From Citrobacter sp. RHB25-C09 (GTDB lineage: Bacteria > Pseudomonadota > Gammaproteobacteria > Enterobacterales > Enterobacteriaceae), in the NCBI RefSeq assembly GCF_013836145.1, contig NZ_CP057483.1, positions 1,178,001 to 1,242,000 of the forward strand: a stretch of 64,000 nt of DNA, read 5' to 3'. A model generated the notes under the pieces. That model had not been told where the DNA came from, did not search any database, and saw nothing but the letters and a program-made list of their open reading frames with translations. How positions within the stretch are numbered: position 1 is the first letter of the stretch; each line of letters starts with the position of its first letter. Both the position numbers and the translations under genes were made by a program. Shown here piece after piece: positions 34,092-43,525 of this stretch.

Positions 34092-34111
34092 ATGGCACGA
34101 AAAACCAAACA
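34092..34111. promoter_or_regulatory. Marbox (MarA/SoxS/Rob site) overlapping the acrR start
   Basis: ATGGCACGAAAAACCAAAC fits the consensus AYnGCACnnWnnRYYAAAY at each defined base. It begins at the acrR ATG itself, so the first codons of acrR double as an activator site for acrAB. E. coli has the same arrangement. Confidence 0.8.
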
Positions 34112-34745
34112 ACAAGCGCAGGAAACACGGCAACACATTCTGGATGTGGCTCTACGCCTGTTCTCGCAACAAGGGGTTTCGTCCACCTCGCTTGCGGAGA
34201 TTGCAAAAGCCGCTGGCGTGACACGCGGTGCAATCTATTGGCATTTCAAAAACAAGTCGGATTTATTTAGTGAGATCTGGGAGCTTTCAGAATCCAATAT
34301 TGGTGAGCTAGAGACTGAGTATCAAGCAAAATTCCCTGACGATCCACTATCTGTTTTAAGAGAAATACTAATACATCTTCTTGAATCAACCGTGACGGAG
34401 GAGCGTCGACGTTTATTGATGGAAATTATATTCCACAAATGTGAATTTGTGGGGGAAATGGCCATCGTGCAAGAGGCGCAGAAAAACATCTGTCTGGAAA
34501 GTTATGACCGTATCGAGCAAACGCTAACTCATTGTATTAACGCAAAAATGCTTCCGGAAAGCCTTTTGACGCGACGTGCTGCGGTCATTATGCGTGCCTC
34601 TATTTCTGGCATAATGGAAAACTGGCTTTTTGCCCCTCAATCCTTTGATTTGAAAAAAGAAGCGCAACATTACGTCGCCATTCTGCTGGAAATGCTGATG
34701 TTTTGTCCGACGCTGCAGGCGGCGTCAGCAGAACAAAAATCCTGA
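34092..34745 (+). CDS. acrR: TetR-family repressor of acrAB, AcrR
   Basis: 217-residue repressor: an N-terminal TetR helix-turn-helix (about 10-55, [28 protein letters not shown]) and a helical ligand-binding domain that releases DNA on binding drugs or dyes. No stop or frameshift is present, so repression of acrAB should be intact. It is divergent from acrA and followed by mscK on the same strand after 120 bases. The C-terminal QAASAEQKS tail is variable in the family. Confidence 0.97.
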   Translation: MARKTKQQAQETRQHILDVALRLFSQQGVSSTSLAEIAKAAGVTRGAIYWHFKNKSDLFSEIWELSESNIGELETEYQAKFPDDPLSVLREILIHLLESTVTEERRRLLMEIIFHKCEFVGEMAIVQEAQKNICLESYDRIEQTLTHCINAKMLPESLLTRRAAVIMRASISGIMENWLFAPQSFDLKKEAQHYVAILLEMLMFCPTLQAASAEQKS

Positions 34746-34865
34746 GGCTGACTCCAGGAATTATCCTGGTCGATTTCGCTGCCGCTATTCTGGCTGGCAT
34801 AGCCGTGATATTCTTGCGCGTTGACTATTTTCGGTCATCTTTTCGATTCAGAAGCCTTCATTCAC

Positions 34866-37800
34866 ATGACTATGTTGCAGTTCTACAAACGTTCACAGCA
34901 TCTCGTTCTGATCGCGTTGACGGTATTCATCCTTATGCTTTCCTGTCAGTCGGGAGCGCTTGCCCGCGCGACGACGAGCGGCGATCTGCCGTCGAAAGCC
35001 GATGTGCAAAGCCAACTAGACGCGCTCAATAAGCAAAAAGACCTTTCTGCGCAGGATAAACTGGTTCAGCAAGATCTCATTGATACTCTCTCCACGCTGG
35101 AGAAAATCGACCGGGTAAAAGATGAGACGGTTCAGTTACGTCAGAAGGTCGCACAAGCGCCTGAGAAAATGCGCCAGGCGTCAGCCGCTCTGAATGCGCT
35201 AAGCGATGTCGACAATGATGAAGAAACGCGTAAGACGCTGAGCTCGCTATCATTACGTCAGTTAGAACAACGCGTTGCGCAGGCGCTGGACGATCTCCAG
35301 AACGCCCAGAACGATCTCGCGACCTACAATAGCCAGTTGGTGGCACTGCAAACCCAGCCTGAACGTGTACAAAATGCAATGTACACCGCCTCCCAGCAGC
35401 TTCAGCAAATTCGTAACCGGCTGGACGGGACCAACGTTGGCGAAGGCGCATTGCGTCCCACGCAGCAGGTGCTTTTACAGGCGGAGCAAGCGTTACTGAA
35501 TGCGCAAATTGATCAACAGCGTAAGAGCCTTGAAGGTAATACGGTTTTGCAGGATACCCTGCAAAAACAGCGCGACTACGTGACCGCAAACAGCAACCGG
35601 GTTGAGCACCAACTGCAACTGTTGCAGGAGGCGGTTAACAGCAAACGTCTGACCTTGACTGAAAAGACCGCGCAGGAGGCGATGTCTCCCGACGAAACGG
35701 CGCGCATTCAGGCCAACCCATTGGTGAAACAAGAGCTTGAAATAAACCATCAGCTTAGCCAGCGTTTGATTACCGCGACCGAGCATGGCAACTCGTTGAT
35801 GCAGCAAAATATCAGGGTCAAGAACTGGCTTGATCGTGCATTACAGTCAGAACGAAATATCAAAGAGCAGATCGCGGTGCTCAAAGGCAGTCTGCTGCTG
35901 TCGCGTATTTTGTACCAGCAGCAACAAACGCTACCGTCAGCCGATGAACTCTCTGATATGACCAACCGTATTGCGGATCTGCGTCTGGAGCAGTTCGAAG
36001 TAAACCAGCAGCGTGACGCGCTATTCCAGAACGATGCCTTCGTCGCCAAACTGGAAGAAGGGCATGCCAGCGAAGTTAATCCGGAAGTACATGATGCGCT
36101 GCTCCAGGTGGTCGATATGCGCCGGGAACTGTTGGACCAGTTGAATAAGCAACTGGGGAATCAACTGATGATGGCGATTAACCTGCAAATTAATCAGCAG
36201 CAGTTAATGAGCGTGTCGAAAAACCTGAAAGAAATCCTGACGCAGCAAATCTTTTGGGTGAACAGTAACCGTCCAATGGACTGGGACTGGATCAAAGCGT
36301 TCCCACAAACGCTTAAAGATCAGTTCAAGGCGATGAAAATTACCGTCAACTGGGAGAAAGCCTGGCCTGCGGTATTTATTGCTTTTCTGGCCGGGTTACC
36401 GCTGCTGTTAATTGCCGGACTGATTCGCTGGCGTCTGCAATGGCTGAAAGCGTATCAGCAAAAACTGGCCTCGGCCGTCGGTTCGTTACGTAACGACAGT
36501 CAATTGAATACGCCGAAAGCGATTCTCATTGATCTCATTCGCGCCTTGCCAGCGTGCCTGCTGATCCTTGCTGTTGGGCTGATCCTGCTGACGATGCAGC
36601 TCAATATCAGTGATCTGCTGTGGGCCTTTAGTAAGAAACTGGCTATTTTCTGGCTGGTCTTTGGTCTCTGCTGGAAGGTGCTCGAAAAAGAAGGTGTCGC
36701 GGTGCGTCACTTCGGCATGCCTGCGCAACTGACAAGCCATTGGCGTCGCCAGATTGTGCGCGTGAGCCTCGCGCTGCTACCGCTGCATTTCTGGTCCGTG
36801 GTGGCTGAACTCTCTCCGCTTCATCTGATGGATGATGTGCTGGGGCAAGTGGTTATTTTCTTCAACCTGCTGCTCATTGCTTTTCTGGTGTGGCCAATGT
36901 GCCGCGAAAGCTGGCGTGATAAAGAGTCGCACGGCCTGCGCCTGGTGACAATCACGGTGCTGTCTATTATTCCCATTGCCCTGATGGTGCTGACGGCAAC
37001 CGGCTATTTCTATACCACCCTGCGTCTGGCGGGACGCTGGATTGAGACGGTCTATCTGGTCATCATCTGGAATCTGCTTTACCAGACGGTGCTGCGTGGG
37101 TTAAGCGTGGCGGCACGGCGTATTGCCTGGCGTCGTGCGCTGGCGCGTCGACAGAATCTGGTAAAAGAGGGCGCCGAAGGGGCAGAACCACAGGAAGAAC
37201 CTACCATTGCTCTGGAGCAGGTCAACCAACAAACGCTGCGTATTACCATGCTGTTGATGGTGTCTCTGTTTGCTGTGATGTTCTGGGCGATATGGTCTGA
37301 TCTGATCACCGTGTTCAGCTATCTCGACAGCATTACGCTCTGGCACTACAACGGTACCGAAGCGGGTGCCGCCGTAGTGAAAAACGTCACAATGGGCAGC
37401 CTGCTGTTTGCCATTATCGCCTCCATGGTGGCGTGGGCGCTAATCCGCAACCTGCCGGGTCTGCTCGAAGTGCTGGTATTATCCAGGTTGAAGATGCGCC
37501 AGGGGGCATCGTATGCCATTACCACCATCCTCAATTACATCATTATTGCCGTTGGCGCGATGACAGTCTTCGGCTCGCTGGGCGTGTCGTGGGACAAATT
37601 GCAATGGCTGGCGGCGGCGTTATCGGTAGGTCTGGGCTTTGGTTTACAGGAGATCTTCGGAAACTTTGTCTCCGGCCTGATTATTCTGTTCGAACGCCCG
37701 GTGCGGATTGGCGATACGGTGACCATTGGAACCTACTCTGGGACCGTCAGTAAGATCCGTATTCGTGCGACAACAATTACCGATTTCGATCGCAAAGAGG

Positions 37801-38228
37801 TGATCATTCCGAACAAGGCGTTCGTCACTGAGCGGTTGATCAACTGGTCGTTGTCAGATACCACCACGCGTCTGGTGATCCGCATTGGCGTGGCCTACGG
37901 CTCGGATCTGGAGAAAGTGAAGAAAGTACTACTACAGGCTGCGATGGAACATCCAAAGGTGATGCACGATCCGGAACCGGCGGTTTTCTTTACCACCTTC
38001 GGCGCCAGCACCCTGGATCACGAACTGCGTTTGTACGTGCGTGAACTGCGCGATCGCAGCCATACGGTGGATGAACTGAACCGTGCCATCGATCGTCTGT
38101 GCCGCGAAAATGATATCGACATTGCCTTTAACCAGCTTGAAGTGCATCTGCACAACGAGAAGGGTGATGAGGTAACGGAAGTGAAACGCGAGATTAAAGG
38201 CGATGATCCAACGCCTGCGGTAGGATAA
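34866..38228 (+). CDS. mscK: Potassium-dependent mechanosensitive channel MscK (KefA)
   Basis: Large MscS-family channel that opens under membrane tension in high external K+. The 1120 residues start with a signal peptide (about 1-35). A long periplasmic coiled-coil domain follows (about 40-480, rich in Gln/Leu heptads), then about eleven membrane helices. The C-terminal MscS core has the Gly/Ala-rich pore helix (LQWLAAALSVGLGFGLQEIFGNFVSGLIILFE region) and the cytosolic beta domain (PVRIGDTVTIG). The frame reaches back to 34821, but the ATG at 34866 (MTMLQFYKRSQH) gives the E. coli length. It ends in GDDPTPAVG, as expected. Confidence 0.96.
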   Translation: MTMLQFYKRSQHLVLIALTVFILMLSCQSGALARATTSGDLPSKADVQSQLDALNKQKDLSAQDKLVQQDLIDTLSTLEKIDRVKDETVQLRQKVAQAPEKMRQASAALNALSDVDNDEETRKTLSSLSLRQLEQRVAQALDDLQNAQNDLATYNSQLVALQTQPERVQNAMYTASQQLQQIRNRLDGTNVGEGALRPTQQVLLQAEQALLNAQIDQQRKSLEGNTVLQDTLQKQRDYVTANSNRVEHQLQLLQEAVNSKRLTLTEKTAQEAMSPDETARIQANPLVKQELEINHQLSQRLITATEHGNSLMQQNIRVKNWLDRALQSERNIKEQIAVLKGSLLLSRILYQQQQTLPSADELSDMTNRIADLRLEQFEVNQQRDALFQNDAFVAKLEEGHASEVNPEVHDALLQVVDMRRELLDQLNKQLGNQLMMAINLQINQQQLMSVSKNLKEILTQQIFWVNSNRPMDWDWIKAFPQTLKDQFKAMKITVNWEKAWPAVFIAFLAGLPLLLIAGLIRWRLQWLKAYQQKLASAVGSLRNDSQLNTPKAILIDLIRALPACLLILAVGLILLTMQLNISDLLWAFSKKLAIFWLVFGLCWKVLEKEGVAVRHFGMPAQLTSHWRRQIVRVSLALLPLHFWSVVAELSPLHLMDDVLGQVVIFFNLLLIAFLVWPMCRESWRDKESHGLRLVTITVLSIIPIALMVLTATGYFYTTLRLAGRWIETVYLVIIWNLLYQTVLRGLSVAARRIAWRRALARRQNLVKEGAEGAEPQEEPTIALEQVNQQTLRITMLLMVSLFAVMFWAIWSDLITVFSYLDSITLWHYNGTEAGAAVVKNVTMGSLLFAIIASMVAWALIRNLPGLLEVLVLSRLKMRQGASYAITTILNYIIIAVGAMTVFGSLGVSWDKLQWLAAALSVGLGFGLQEIFGNFVSGLIILFERPVRIGDTVTIGTYSGTVSKIRIRATTITDFDRKEVIIPNKAFVTERLINWSLSDTTTRLVIRIGVAYGSDLEKVKKVLLQAAMEHPKVMHDPEPAVFFTTFGASTLDHELRLYVRELRDRSHTVDELNRAIDRLCRENDIDIAFNQLEVHLHNEKGDEVTEVKREIKGDDPTPAVG

Positions 38229-38234
38229 ACGAAC

Positions 38235-38260
38235 AGGGGCGGCGTAATGTCGCCCCTTTC
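38235..38260. terminator. Terminator between convergent mscK and the Rpn gene
   Basis: Stem AGGGGCG/CGCCCCT with a 9-base loop and TTTC after it, directly before the Rpn stop at 38265. Confidence 0.7.
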
Positions 38261-38264
38261 GGTA

Positions 38265-39188
38265 TCAGTGTGACAGCGTGGCGAGTTCTTCGGCTGTCAG
38301 CCCGGTAAGACGGGAAATGACGGCGTTTTCCATTCCATCGTCCAGCATTTTGCGCGCGATGGCCTGGCGGCTTTTAGCTTCACCGACCTCTAGTCCCTGC
38401 TTTATGCCCAACGCTATACCTTCAGTTCGTCCTTTTTCTTCCAGCCATTCGGCAATCGTCATCAGTTGTTCCTTATACTGAGGCGCACTTTCGGCCAGTT
38501 GGCGGATCAGCGCACCGGGGTCTGAGGTGCTCCCTGCTTTGACCATATAGTTTATCAACACGTCGAGTTGCGGATCGGTCAGGCTTTGTTGAGTTAACAA
38601 GGTAATTAATTGATCCAGTAATTCGCTCAGATCGCGTTGGCGAATATGCTTTTGCAGGAGTTCCAGCATCGCAATTCGTTGATGCTGCAAAATTTGATTA
38701 TCCGGTATTACCGTCAGGTCCACCAGCGGAAATTCGCTGTTGTACAGCGCTTTTGCCATCTCTGGTTCACTAAACAAATTTTGCCAGTTGAGGCTATAAG
38801 GCCAGGGGGTATTTGTTCCCTGATAAAAGAGGATGGGGACGACAAGCGGCAAGGTTTTATGTCCGGCATCCAGGTGCCGCTGCATGGCGGCAATGGCGTA
38901 GCGCATCAACCGGAACGCCATGAATTTATCGGTAGAGCTTTGATGTTCAATCAGCGCGTATACGTATCCGGGTCCCTGCTTTGTCTCTAAAGAATAGAGA
39001 ATATCAGAGTAGCGATTGCGCAAGTTTTCTTCGACAAAACTTCCGGATTCCAGTTTTAAGGAATCCAGATTGCAAATTTCGAGGAAGTTATTGGGGAGGT
39101 GAATCTGCAGAAAATCGCGGGCCACGGTTTTCTGCGCCAGCATATTTCTGAAAACCGCATCGTGTGGTGAAGTGGGAAGTCGTTCCAT
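38265..39188 (-). CDS. Rpn-family recombination-promoting nuclease (PD-(D/E)XK)
   Basis: 307-residue protein of the Rpn/transposase_31 (YhgA-like) group. These are Ca/Mg-dependent DNA endonucleases that raise RecA-independent recombination. The N-terminus has the family start SPHDAVFRNML and HLP, then the nuclease core: Asp62 in RYSDILY and Glu81-X-Gln83 in LIEHQSS. The C-terminal half (about 190-307) carries the GIALGIKQGLEVGEAKSRQAIARKML helices. I chose the ATG at 39188 (MERLPTSPHDAVF); the frame is open to 39257 without family support. In K-12 no rpn gene lies between mscK and ybaM, so this is an accessory insertion here. Confidence 0.9.
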   Translation of the reverse strand: MERLPTSPHDAVFRNMLAQKTVARDFLQIHLPNNFLEICNLDSLKLESGSFVEENLRNRYSDILYSLETKQGPGYVYALIEHQSSTDKFMAFRLMRYAIAAMQRHLDAGHKTLPLVVPILFYQGTNTPWPYSLNWQNLFSEPEMAKALYNSEFPLVDLTVIPDNQILQHQRIAMLELLQKHIRQRDLSELLDQLITLLTQQSLTDPQLDVLINYMVKAGSTSDPGALIRQLAESAPQYKEQLMTIAEWLEEKGRTEGIALGIKQGLEVGEAKSRQAIARKMLDDGMENAVISRLTGLTAEELATLSH

Positions 39189-39257
39189 GATCCATCCGTT
39201 GGTTGCAGGGTGTGGCGGCGAATTTGCCATCCACCATGACAACCCACCAGACGGCAA

Positions 39258-39425
39258 TCACTCACTTTGCGAAGCGTTTTCCGCACTTTTTAATTTGTTT
39301 TCATAATCGCGCATAACAATCTCGAGCGCACGTAGCACGGTTCGGGCAGGAAGTTGATTCTCTTCCAGCAGTGCAATTAAATCGACGGCCAGTTTGACCT
39401 CATCCGGGGCGTTTTCAAGGGACAT
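39258..39425 (-). CDS. ybaM: Small DUF2496 protein YbaM
   Basis: 55-residue protein. The start at 39425 gives [37 protein letters not shown], very close to E. coli YbaM (53 residues), with a slightly different acidic/Ser-rich tail. GGAGAA precedes the ATG. The upstream frame to 39494 is the shadow of priC. The function is unknown. It follows priC by 14 bases and is probably co-transcribed with it; the Rpn gene lies directly downstream. Confidence 0.88.
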   Translation of the reverse strand: MSLENAPDEVKLAVDLIALLEENQLPARTVLRALEIVMRDYENKLKSAENASQSE

Positions 39426-39439
39426 AGATTCTCCGGTGA

Positions 39440-39967
39440 TTAGCGGGTTAATCGTGCAAGAATGCGTTCGATATTGTCGAGCGCGTGACGACACCGCGCC
39501 AGGCGGCCTTCATACATCTCAACTTCGCGGCGTAGCGTCTGTTGCTCAGTCAGACTAGTGGTCTGGGCAAGCCGTGCCCGGCGCTCATCGGTCATTTCCA
39601 GCAGACGGCGTTCAAACTCCTGGTGTTGAATGCGCCTGCGCTGCCAGTGCGCAATGCCCGGCGAGGCTCTGTCCCACTCTCTGAGGGACCAACTGGCAGT
39701 TTCACGGGCGATGGCTTCTAACTGCGACGCCAGATGCTCCGCCAGCCAGGCAACCTGCGGCAGCTGTTGCTGTTCCACAGCCAGACGTAGTGCGTGAAGA
39801 TGGTTTTCCGCTTCTTTCAGACAATCCTGAAGCAACGTGCTGCGCGTCTGAAAAAGGTGGCGATCGAAACGGGGACTGATTGTCGCATGCTGCGCTACCG
39901 GTGCGCAGCGTTGGCGCAGAAGAGCGAGTTGTTGTTCCAGCTTTTGTAGCAGCGCGGCGGTTTTCAA
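39440..39967 (-). CDS. priC: Primosomal replication protein N'' (PriC)
   Basis: Replication restart factor that binds SSB-coated gapped forks and helps reload DnaB. The 175 residues are all helical, rich in Gln, Arg and Leu ([15 protein letters not shown]... [20 protein letters not shown]), and match E. coli PriC in length. The conserved DRHLF and [19 protein letters not shown] are present. It is divergent from ybaN and upstream of ybaM. Confidence 0.95.
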   Translation of the reverse strand: MKTAALLQKLEQQLALLRQRCAPVAQHATISPRFDRHLFQTRSTLLQDCLKEAENHLHALRLAVEQQQLPQVAWLAEHLASQLEAIARETASWSLREWDRASPGIAHWQRRRIQHQEFERRLLEMTDERRARLAQTTSLTEQQTLRREVEMYEGRLARCRHALDNIERILARLTR

Positions 39968-40036
39968 TGTAACACTCCGATGAAAATGATAACTGTTATG
40001 CTAAAGTAGCGTTCTGGTTTGCGACATGCCTTTATT

Positions 40037-40414
40037 ATGCAACGAATCCTTCTGATCATCACGGGCTGGCTGGCGGTCGTCCTCGGGACACTGGGCGTCG
40101 TATTGCCCCTGTTGCCCACAACGCCTTTTATCCTGCTGGCTGCCTGGTGTTTTGCCCGTTCATCGCCGCGTTTTCACGCGTGGTTGCTGTATCGTTCGTG
40201 GTTTGGCAGCTATCTGCGCTTCTGGCAGAAATATAAGGCCATGCCGCGAGGCGCAAAGCCCCGCGCGATTATACTGATTCTGATTACCTTCGGCGTCTCT
40301 TTGTGGCTAACGCCAATGATATGGGTTCGGATCCTGCTGTTAGTTATTCTGAGCTGTTTGCTGATATTTATGTGGCGAATTCCCGTGATTGACGAAAAGC
40401 AACAAAAGCACTGA
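40037..40414 (+). CDS. ybaN: DUF454 inner membrane protein YbaN
   Basis: 125-residue membrane protein with about three or four helices (ILLIITGWLAVVLGTLGVVLPLL, TPFILLAAWCFARS, AIILILITFGVSLWL, LLLVILSCLLIFMW). The conserved loop PTTPFILLAAWCFARSSPRFH and FGSYLRFWQKYKAMPRGAK are family hallmarks. The ATG at 40037 (MQRILLIITG) fits the E. coli start; the earlier ATG at 40019 adds six residues. The function is unknown. It is divergent from priC and upstream of apt. Confidence 0.9.
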   Translation: MQRILLIITGWLAVVLGTLGVVLPLLPTTPFILLAAWCFARSSPRFHAWLLYRSWFGSYLRFWQKYKAMPRGAKPRAIILILITFGVSLWLTPMIWVRILLLVILSCLLIFMWRIPVIDEKQQKH

Positions 40415-40570
40415 AGCACAATAATCGCGGTTGCAATTACAGGCCGTAGCCAGTAAATTCGACCGTTTTCGAGCACAGGCACGCCTGGTCAAAGGTTAAA
40501 CAGATGTAACTTTGACCCCATTTTCATGCGCGTGTCGTGAAGTAACACCGTATTTATCAGGCACACACTT

Positions 40571-41122
40571 ATGACCGCGACTGCACAGCAGCTTGAGTTT
40601 CTCAAAAATAGCATCAAAAGCATTCAGGACTACCCGAAACCGGGCATTCTTTTCCGTGATGTCACCAGCTTACTGGAAGACCCGAAAGCTTACGCTCTCA
40701 GCATCGACTTGCTGGTCGAGCGTTACAAAAATGCGGGCATTACCAAAGTTGTCGGTACCGAAGCGCGCGGCTTTCTGTTTGGTGCGCCGGTAGCGTTGGG
40801 TCTTGGCGTGGGTTTTGTTCCGGTTCGCAAACCGCGCAAACTGCCGCGTGAAACCATTGCCGAAAGCTACGAACTGGAATATGGCACCGATCAGCTGGAA
40901 ATCCACATGGATGCAATCCAGGCGGGGGATAACGTGTTGGTGGTTGACGATTTACTGGCCACGGGCGGGACGATCGAAGCGACCGCGAAATTGATTCGTC
41001 GCCTCGGCGGGGAAGTGAGCGACGCGGCATTTATCATTAATCTGCCCGATCTTGGCGGCGAAAAACGCCTGGAAAACCTCGGTATTACCTGCTATTCGCT
41101 CGTCGCATTCCCGGGACATTGA
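40571..41122 (+). CDS. apt: Adenine phosphoribosyltransferase Apt
   Basis: Purine salvage enzyme: adenine + PRPP to AMP + PPi. The 183 residues carry the PRPP motif [13 protein letters not shown] (about 122-134), the catalytic-loop region [10 protein letters not shown] and the N-terminal FRDVTSLL. The length is the same as in E. coli. It is followed by a hairpin and then dnaX, with which it shares some transcripts in E. coli. Confidence 0.97.
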   Translation: MTATAQQLEFLKNSIKSIQDYPKPGILFRDVTSLLEDPKAYALSIDLLVERYKNAGITKVVGTEARGFLFGAPVALGLGVGFVPVRKPRKLPRETIAESYELEYGTDQLEIHMDAIQAGDNVLVVDDLLATGGTIEATAKLIRRLGGEVSDAAFIINLPDLGGEKRLENLGITCYSLVAFPGH

Positions 41123-41135
41123 TCCCGCCTTTCGC

Positions 41136-41158
41136 AACCTCGCTCATTGAGTGAGGTT
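41136..41158 (+). terminator. Hairpin between apt and dnaX
   Basis: AACCTCGCTC-ATT-GAGTGAGGTT with one G.T pair and only a short TGTGTT after it; a partial terminator or attenuator. Confidence 0.5.
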
Positions 41159-41210
41159 GTGTTAGCATTCCTCCCTATGTATCCACCTTCCAGCGTTTCA
41201 GAGCCAGCCC

Positions 41211-43139
41211 ATGAGTTATCAGGTTTTAGCCCGAAAATGGCGCCCACAAACCTTTGCTGACGTCGTCGGCCAGGAACATGTACTGACCGCACTGGCGAAC
41301 GGTTTGTCGCTAGGGCGAATTCATCATGCCTATCTGTTTTCTGGTACCCGGGGCGTCGGGAAAACCTCTATTGCCCGTTTGCTGGCGAAGGGGCTGAATT
41401 GTGAAACGGGCATCACCGCGACACCGTGCAGCGTCTGCGATAACTGCCGTGAAATCGAGCAGGGACGATTTGTCGATCTGATTGAGATCGATGCCGCGTC
41501 GCGTACCAAAGTTGAAGACACCCGTGACCTGCTGGATAACGTTCAGTACGCACCTGCGCGCGGTCGTTTCAAGGTTTACCTGATCGACGAAGTGCACATG
41601 CTGTCTCGCCACAGTTTCAACGCGCTGCTCAAAACCCTTGAGGAGCCGCCTTCACACGTTAAGTTCCTGTTGGCGACAACCGATCCACAAAAGCTGCCGG
41701 TGACCATTCTGTCTCGTTGCCTGCAGTTCCACCTCAAGGCGCTGGATGTCGATCAGATTCGCCATCAGCTTGAGCATATTCTGACTGAAGAAAAGATCGC
41801 TTCTGAACCCAGAGCCCTCCAACTGCTCGCGCGCGCGGCTGACGGTAGTCTGCGAGATGCGCTCAGCCTGGCCGATCAGGCGATTGCCAGCGGTGATGGA
41901 CAGGTTTCTACCCAGGCCGTGAGCGATATGCTCGGCACGCTGGATGACGACCAGGCGCTGTCGTTGGTTGAAGCGATGATTGCCGCCGACGGTGAGCGCG
42001 TTATGACGCTGGTGAACGAGGCTACCGCTCGCGGGATCGAGTGGGAAGCACTGTTAGTCGAGATGCTGGGTCTGCTACACCGTATTGCGCTGGTTCAGCT
42101 ATCTCCTGCCGCGTTAGGCAGCGACATGGCGACAATTGAAGTGCGGATGCGCGAACTGGCGCGCACGGTGCCGCCAACCGATGTACAGCTTTATTACCAG
42201 ACGCTGTTGATTGGGCGTAAAGAACTTCCTTACGCGCCTGACCGGCGGATGGGCGTAGAAATGACGTTACTGCGTGCGCTGGCGTTTCACCCGCGTATGC
42301 CGCTACCGGAACCCGATGTTCCACGCCAATCCTTTGCTCCTGTAGCCCCGACGGCGGTCATGACGCCAACCCAGGTTGCACCACAACCAGCGCCAGCACA
42401 GCAGACGCCGGCGGTACCGTTGCCAGAGTCAACCAGCCAGGTGCTGGCGGCGCGCAACCAACTTTTGCGTGCGCAGGGAGCAACCAAAGCAAAAAAGAGT
42501 GAACCGGCAGCCGCAACCCGCGCGCGGCCGGTGAATAACGCTGCGCTGGAAAGGCTGGCTTCGGTCACCGATCGCGTGCAGGCTCGTCCTGCAGCATCTG
42601 CCCTTGAGCAGGCTCCGGCGAAGAAAGAAGCTTATCGCTGGAAAGCGACAAATCCCGTCGCTGAAGTGAAAGAGGTTGTTGCCACGCCGAAAGCGCTGAA
42701 AAAAGCGCTTGAGCATGAAAAAACGCCGGAACTGGCGGCAAGGCTGGCAGCGGAAGCGATTGAACGCGATCCTTGGGCGGCGCAGGTGAGTCAACTGTCA
42801 CTGCCGAAACTGGTGGAACAGGTGGCACTCAACGCCTGGAAAGAAGAGAACGGTAATGTGGTCTGCCTGCACTTGCGTTCCAGCCAGCGACATCTTAATT
42901 CCAGCGGCGCACAGCAGAAGCTGACCGAGGCCCTGAGCGCCTTAATGGGATCAACGGTTGAATTGACCATCATTGAAGATGATAATCCGGCGGTGCGCAC
43001 GCCGCTGGAGTGGCGTCAGGCTATTTATGAAGAGAAACTTGCGCAGGCGCGTGAGTCGATAATCGCGGATAACAACATTCAGACGCTGCGTCGGTTCTTC
43101 GATGCCGATCTGGACGAAGAGAGTATTCGCCCCATTTGA
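41211..43139 (+). CDS. dnaX: DNA polymerase III tau subunit (and frameshifted gamma)
   Basis: Clamp-loader ATPase that also links the two polymerase cores and DnaB. The 642 residues have Walker A GTRGVGKT at 45-52, zinc-binding Cys64, Cys73, Cys76 and Cys79, and a DE motif in LIDEVHML. Next come the collar domain (about 240-370), a Pro/Ala-rich linker, and the tau-specific domains IV-V from about 430. A complete programmed -1 frameshift site is present at 42491, giving the short gamma form. ybaB and recR follow, as is usual. Confidence 0.99.
   Translation: MSYQVLARKWRPQTFADVVGQEHVLTALANGLSLGRIHHAYLFSGTRGVGKTSIARLLAKGLNCETGITATPCSVCDNCREIEQGRFVDLIEIDAASRTKVEDTRDLLDNVQYAPARGRFKVYLIDEVHMLSRHSFNALLKTLEEPPSHVKFLLATTDPQKLPVTILSRCLQFHLKALDVDQIRHQLEHILTEEKIASEPRALQLLARAADGSLRDALSLADQAIASGDGQVSTQAVSDMLGTLDDDQALSLVEAMIAADGERVMTLVNEATARGIEWEALLVEMLGLLHRIALVQLSPAALGSDMATIEVRMRELARTVPPTDVQLYYQTLLIGRKELPYAPDRRMGVEMTLLRALAFHPRMPLPEPDVPRQSFAPVAPTAVMTPTQVAPQPAPAQQTPAVPLPESTSQVLAARNQLLRAQGATKAKKSEPAAATRARPVNNAALERLASVTDRVQARPAASALEQAPAKKEAYRWKATNPVAEVKEVVATPKALKKALEHEKTPELAARLAAEAIERDPWAAQVSQLSLPKLVEQVALNAWKEENGNVVCLHLRSSQRHLNSSGAQQKLTEALSALMGSTVELTIIEDDNPAVRTPLEWRQAIYEEKLAQARESIIADNNIQTLRRFFDADLDEESIRPI
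42475..42531 (+). promoter_or_regulatory. Programmed -1 ribosomal frameshift signal of dnaX
   Basis: All three parts of the E. coli signal are visible: an internal Shine-Dalgarno AGGGAG (42475-42480), the slippery heptamer A-AAA-AAG (42491-42497), and a downstream GC-rich stem ACCGGC...GCCGGT (about 42503-42532). Slipping gives a Glu codon and then TGA at 42500-42502, so gamma would be 430 residues. Confidence 0.93.
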
Positions 43140-43177
43140 TCGTAAGCGGTGCTTACGGTTGTCATCCCTTAACGTGA

Positions 43178-43524
<347 letters not shown>

Positions 43525-43525
<1 letters not shown>

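Noticed and set aside
34821..34865. Longer mscK start
   Set aside because: The extra 15 residues precede a normal signal peptide and would disrupt it; the family length starts at 34866.
42491..42502. Possible sequencing error in a homopolymer of dnaX
   Set aside because: The A-run is the known slippery site, with its stimulators intact, and the zero frame stays open to the full tau length.
43141..43159. Terminator between dnaX and ybaB
   Set aside because: CGTAAGC-GGT-GCTTACG is a hairpin but has no T-run and ybaB-recR are usually read from dnaX transcripts.
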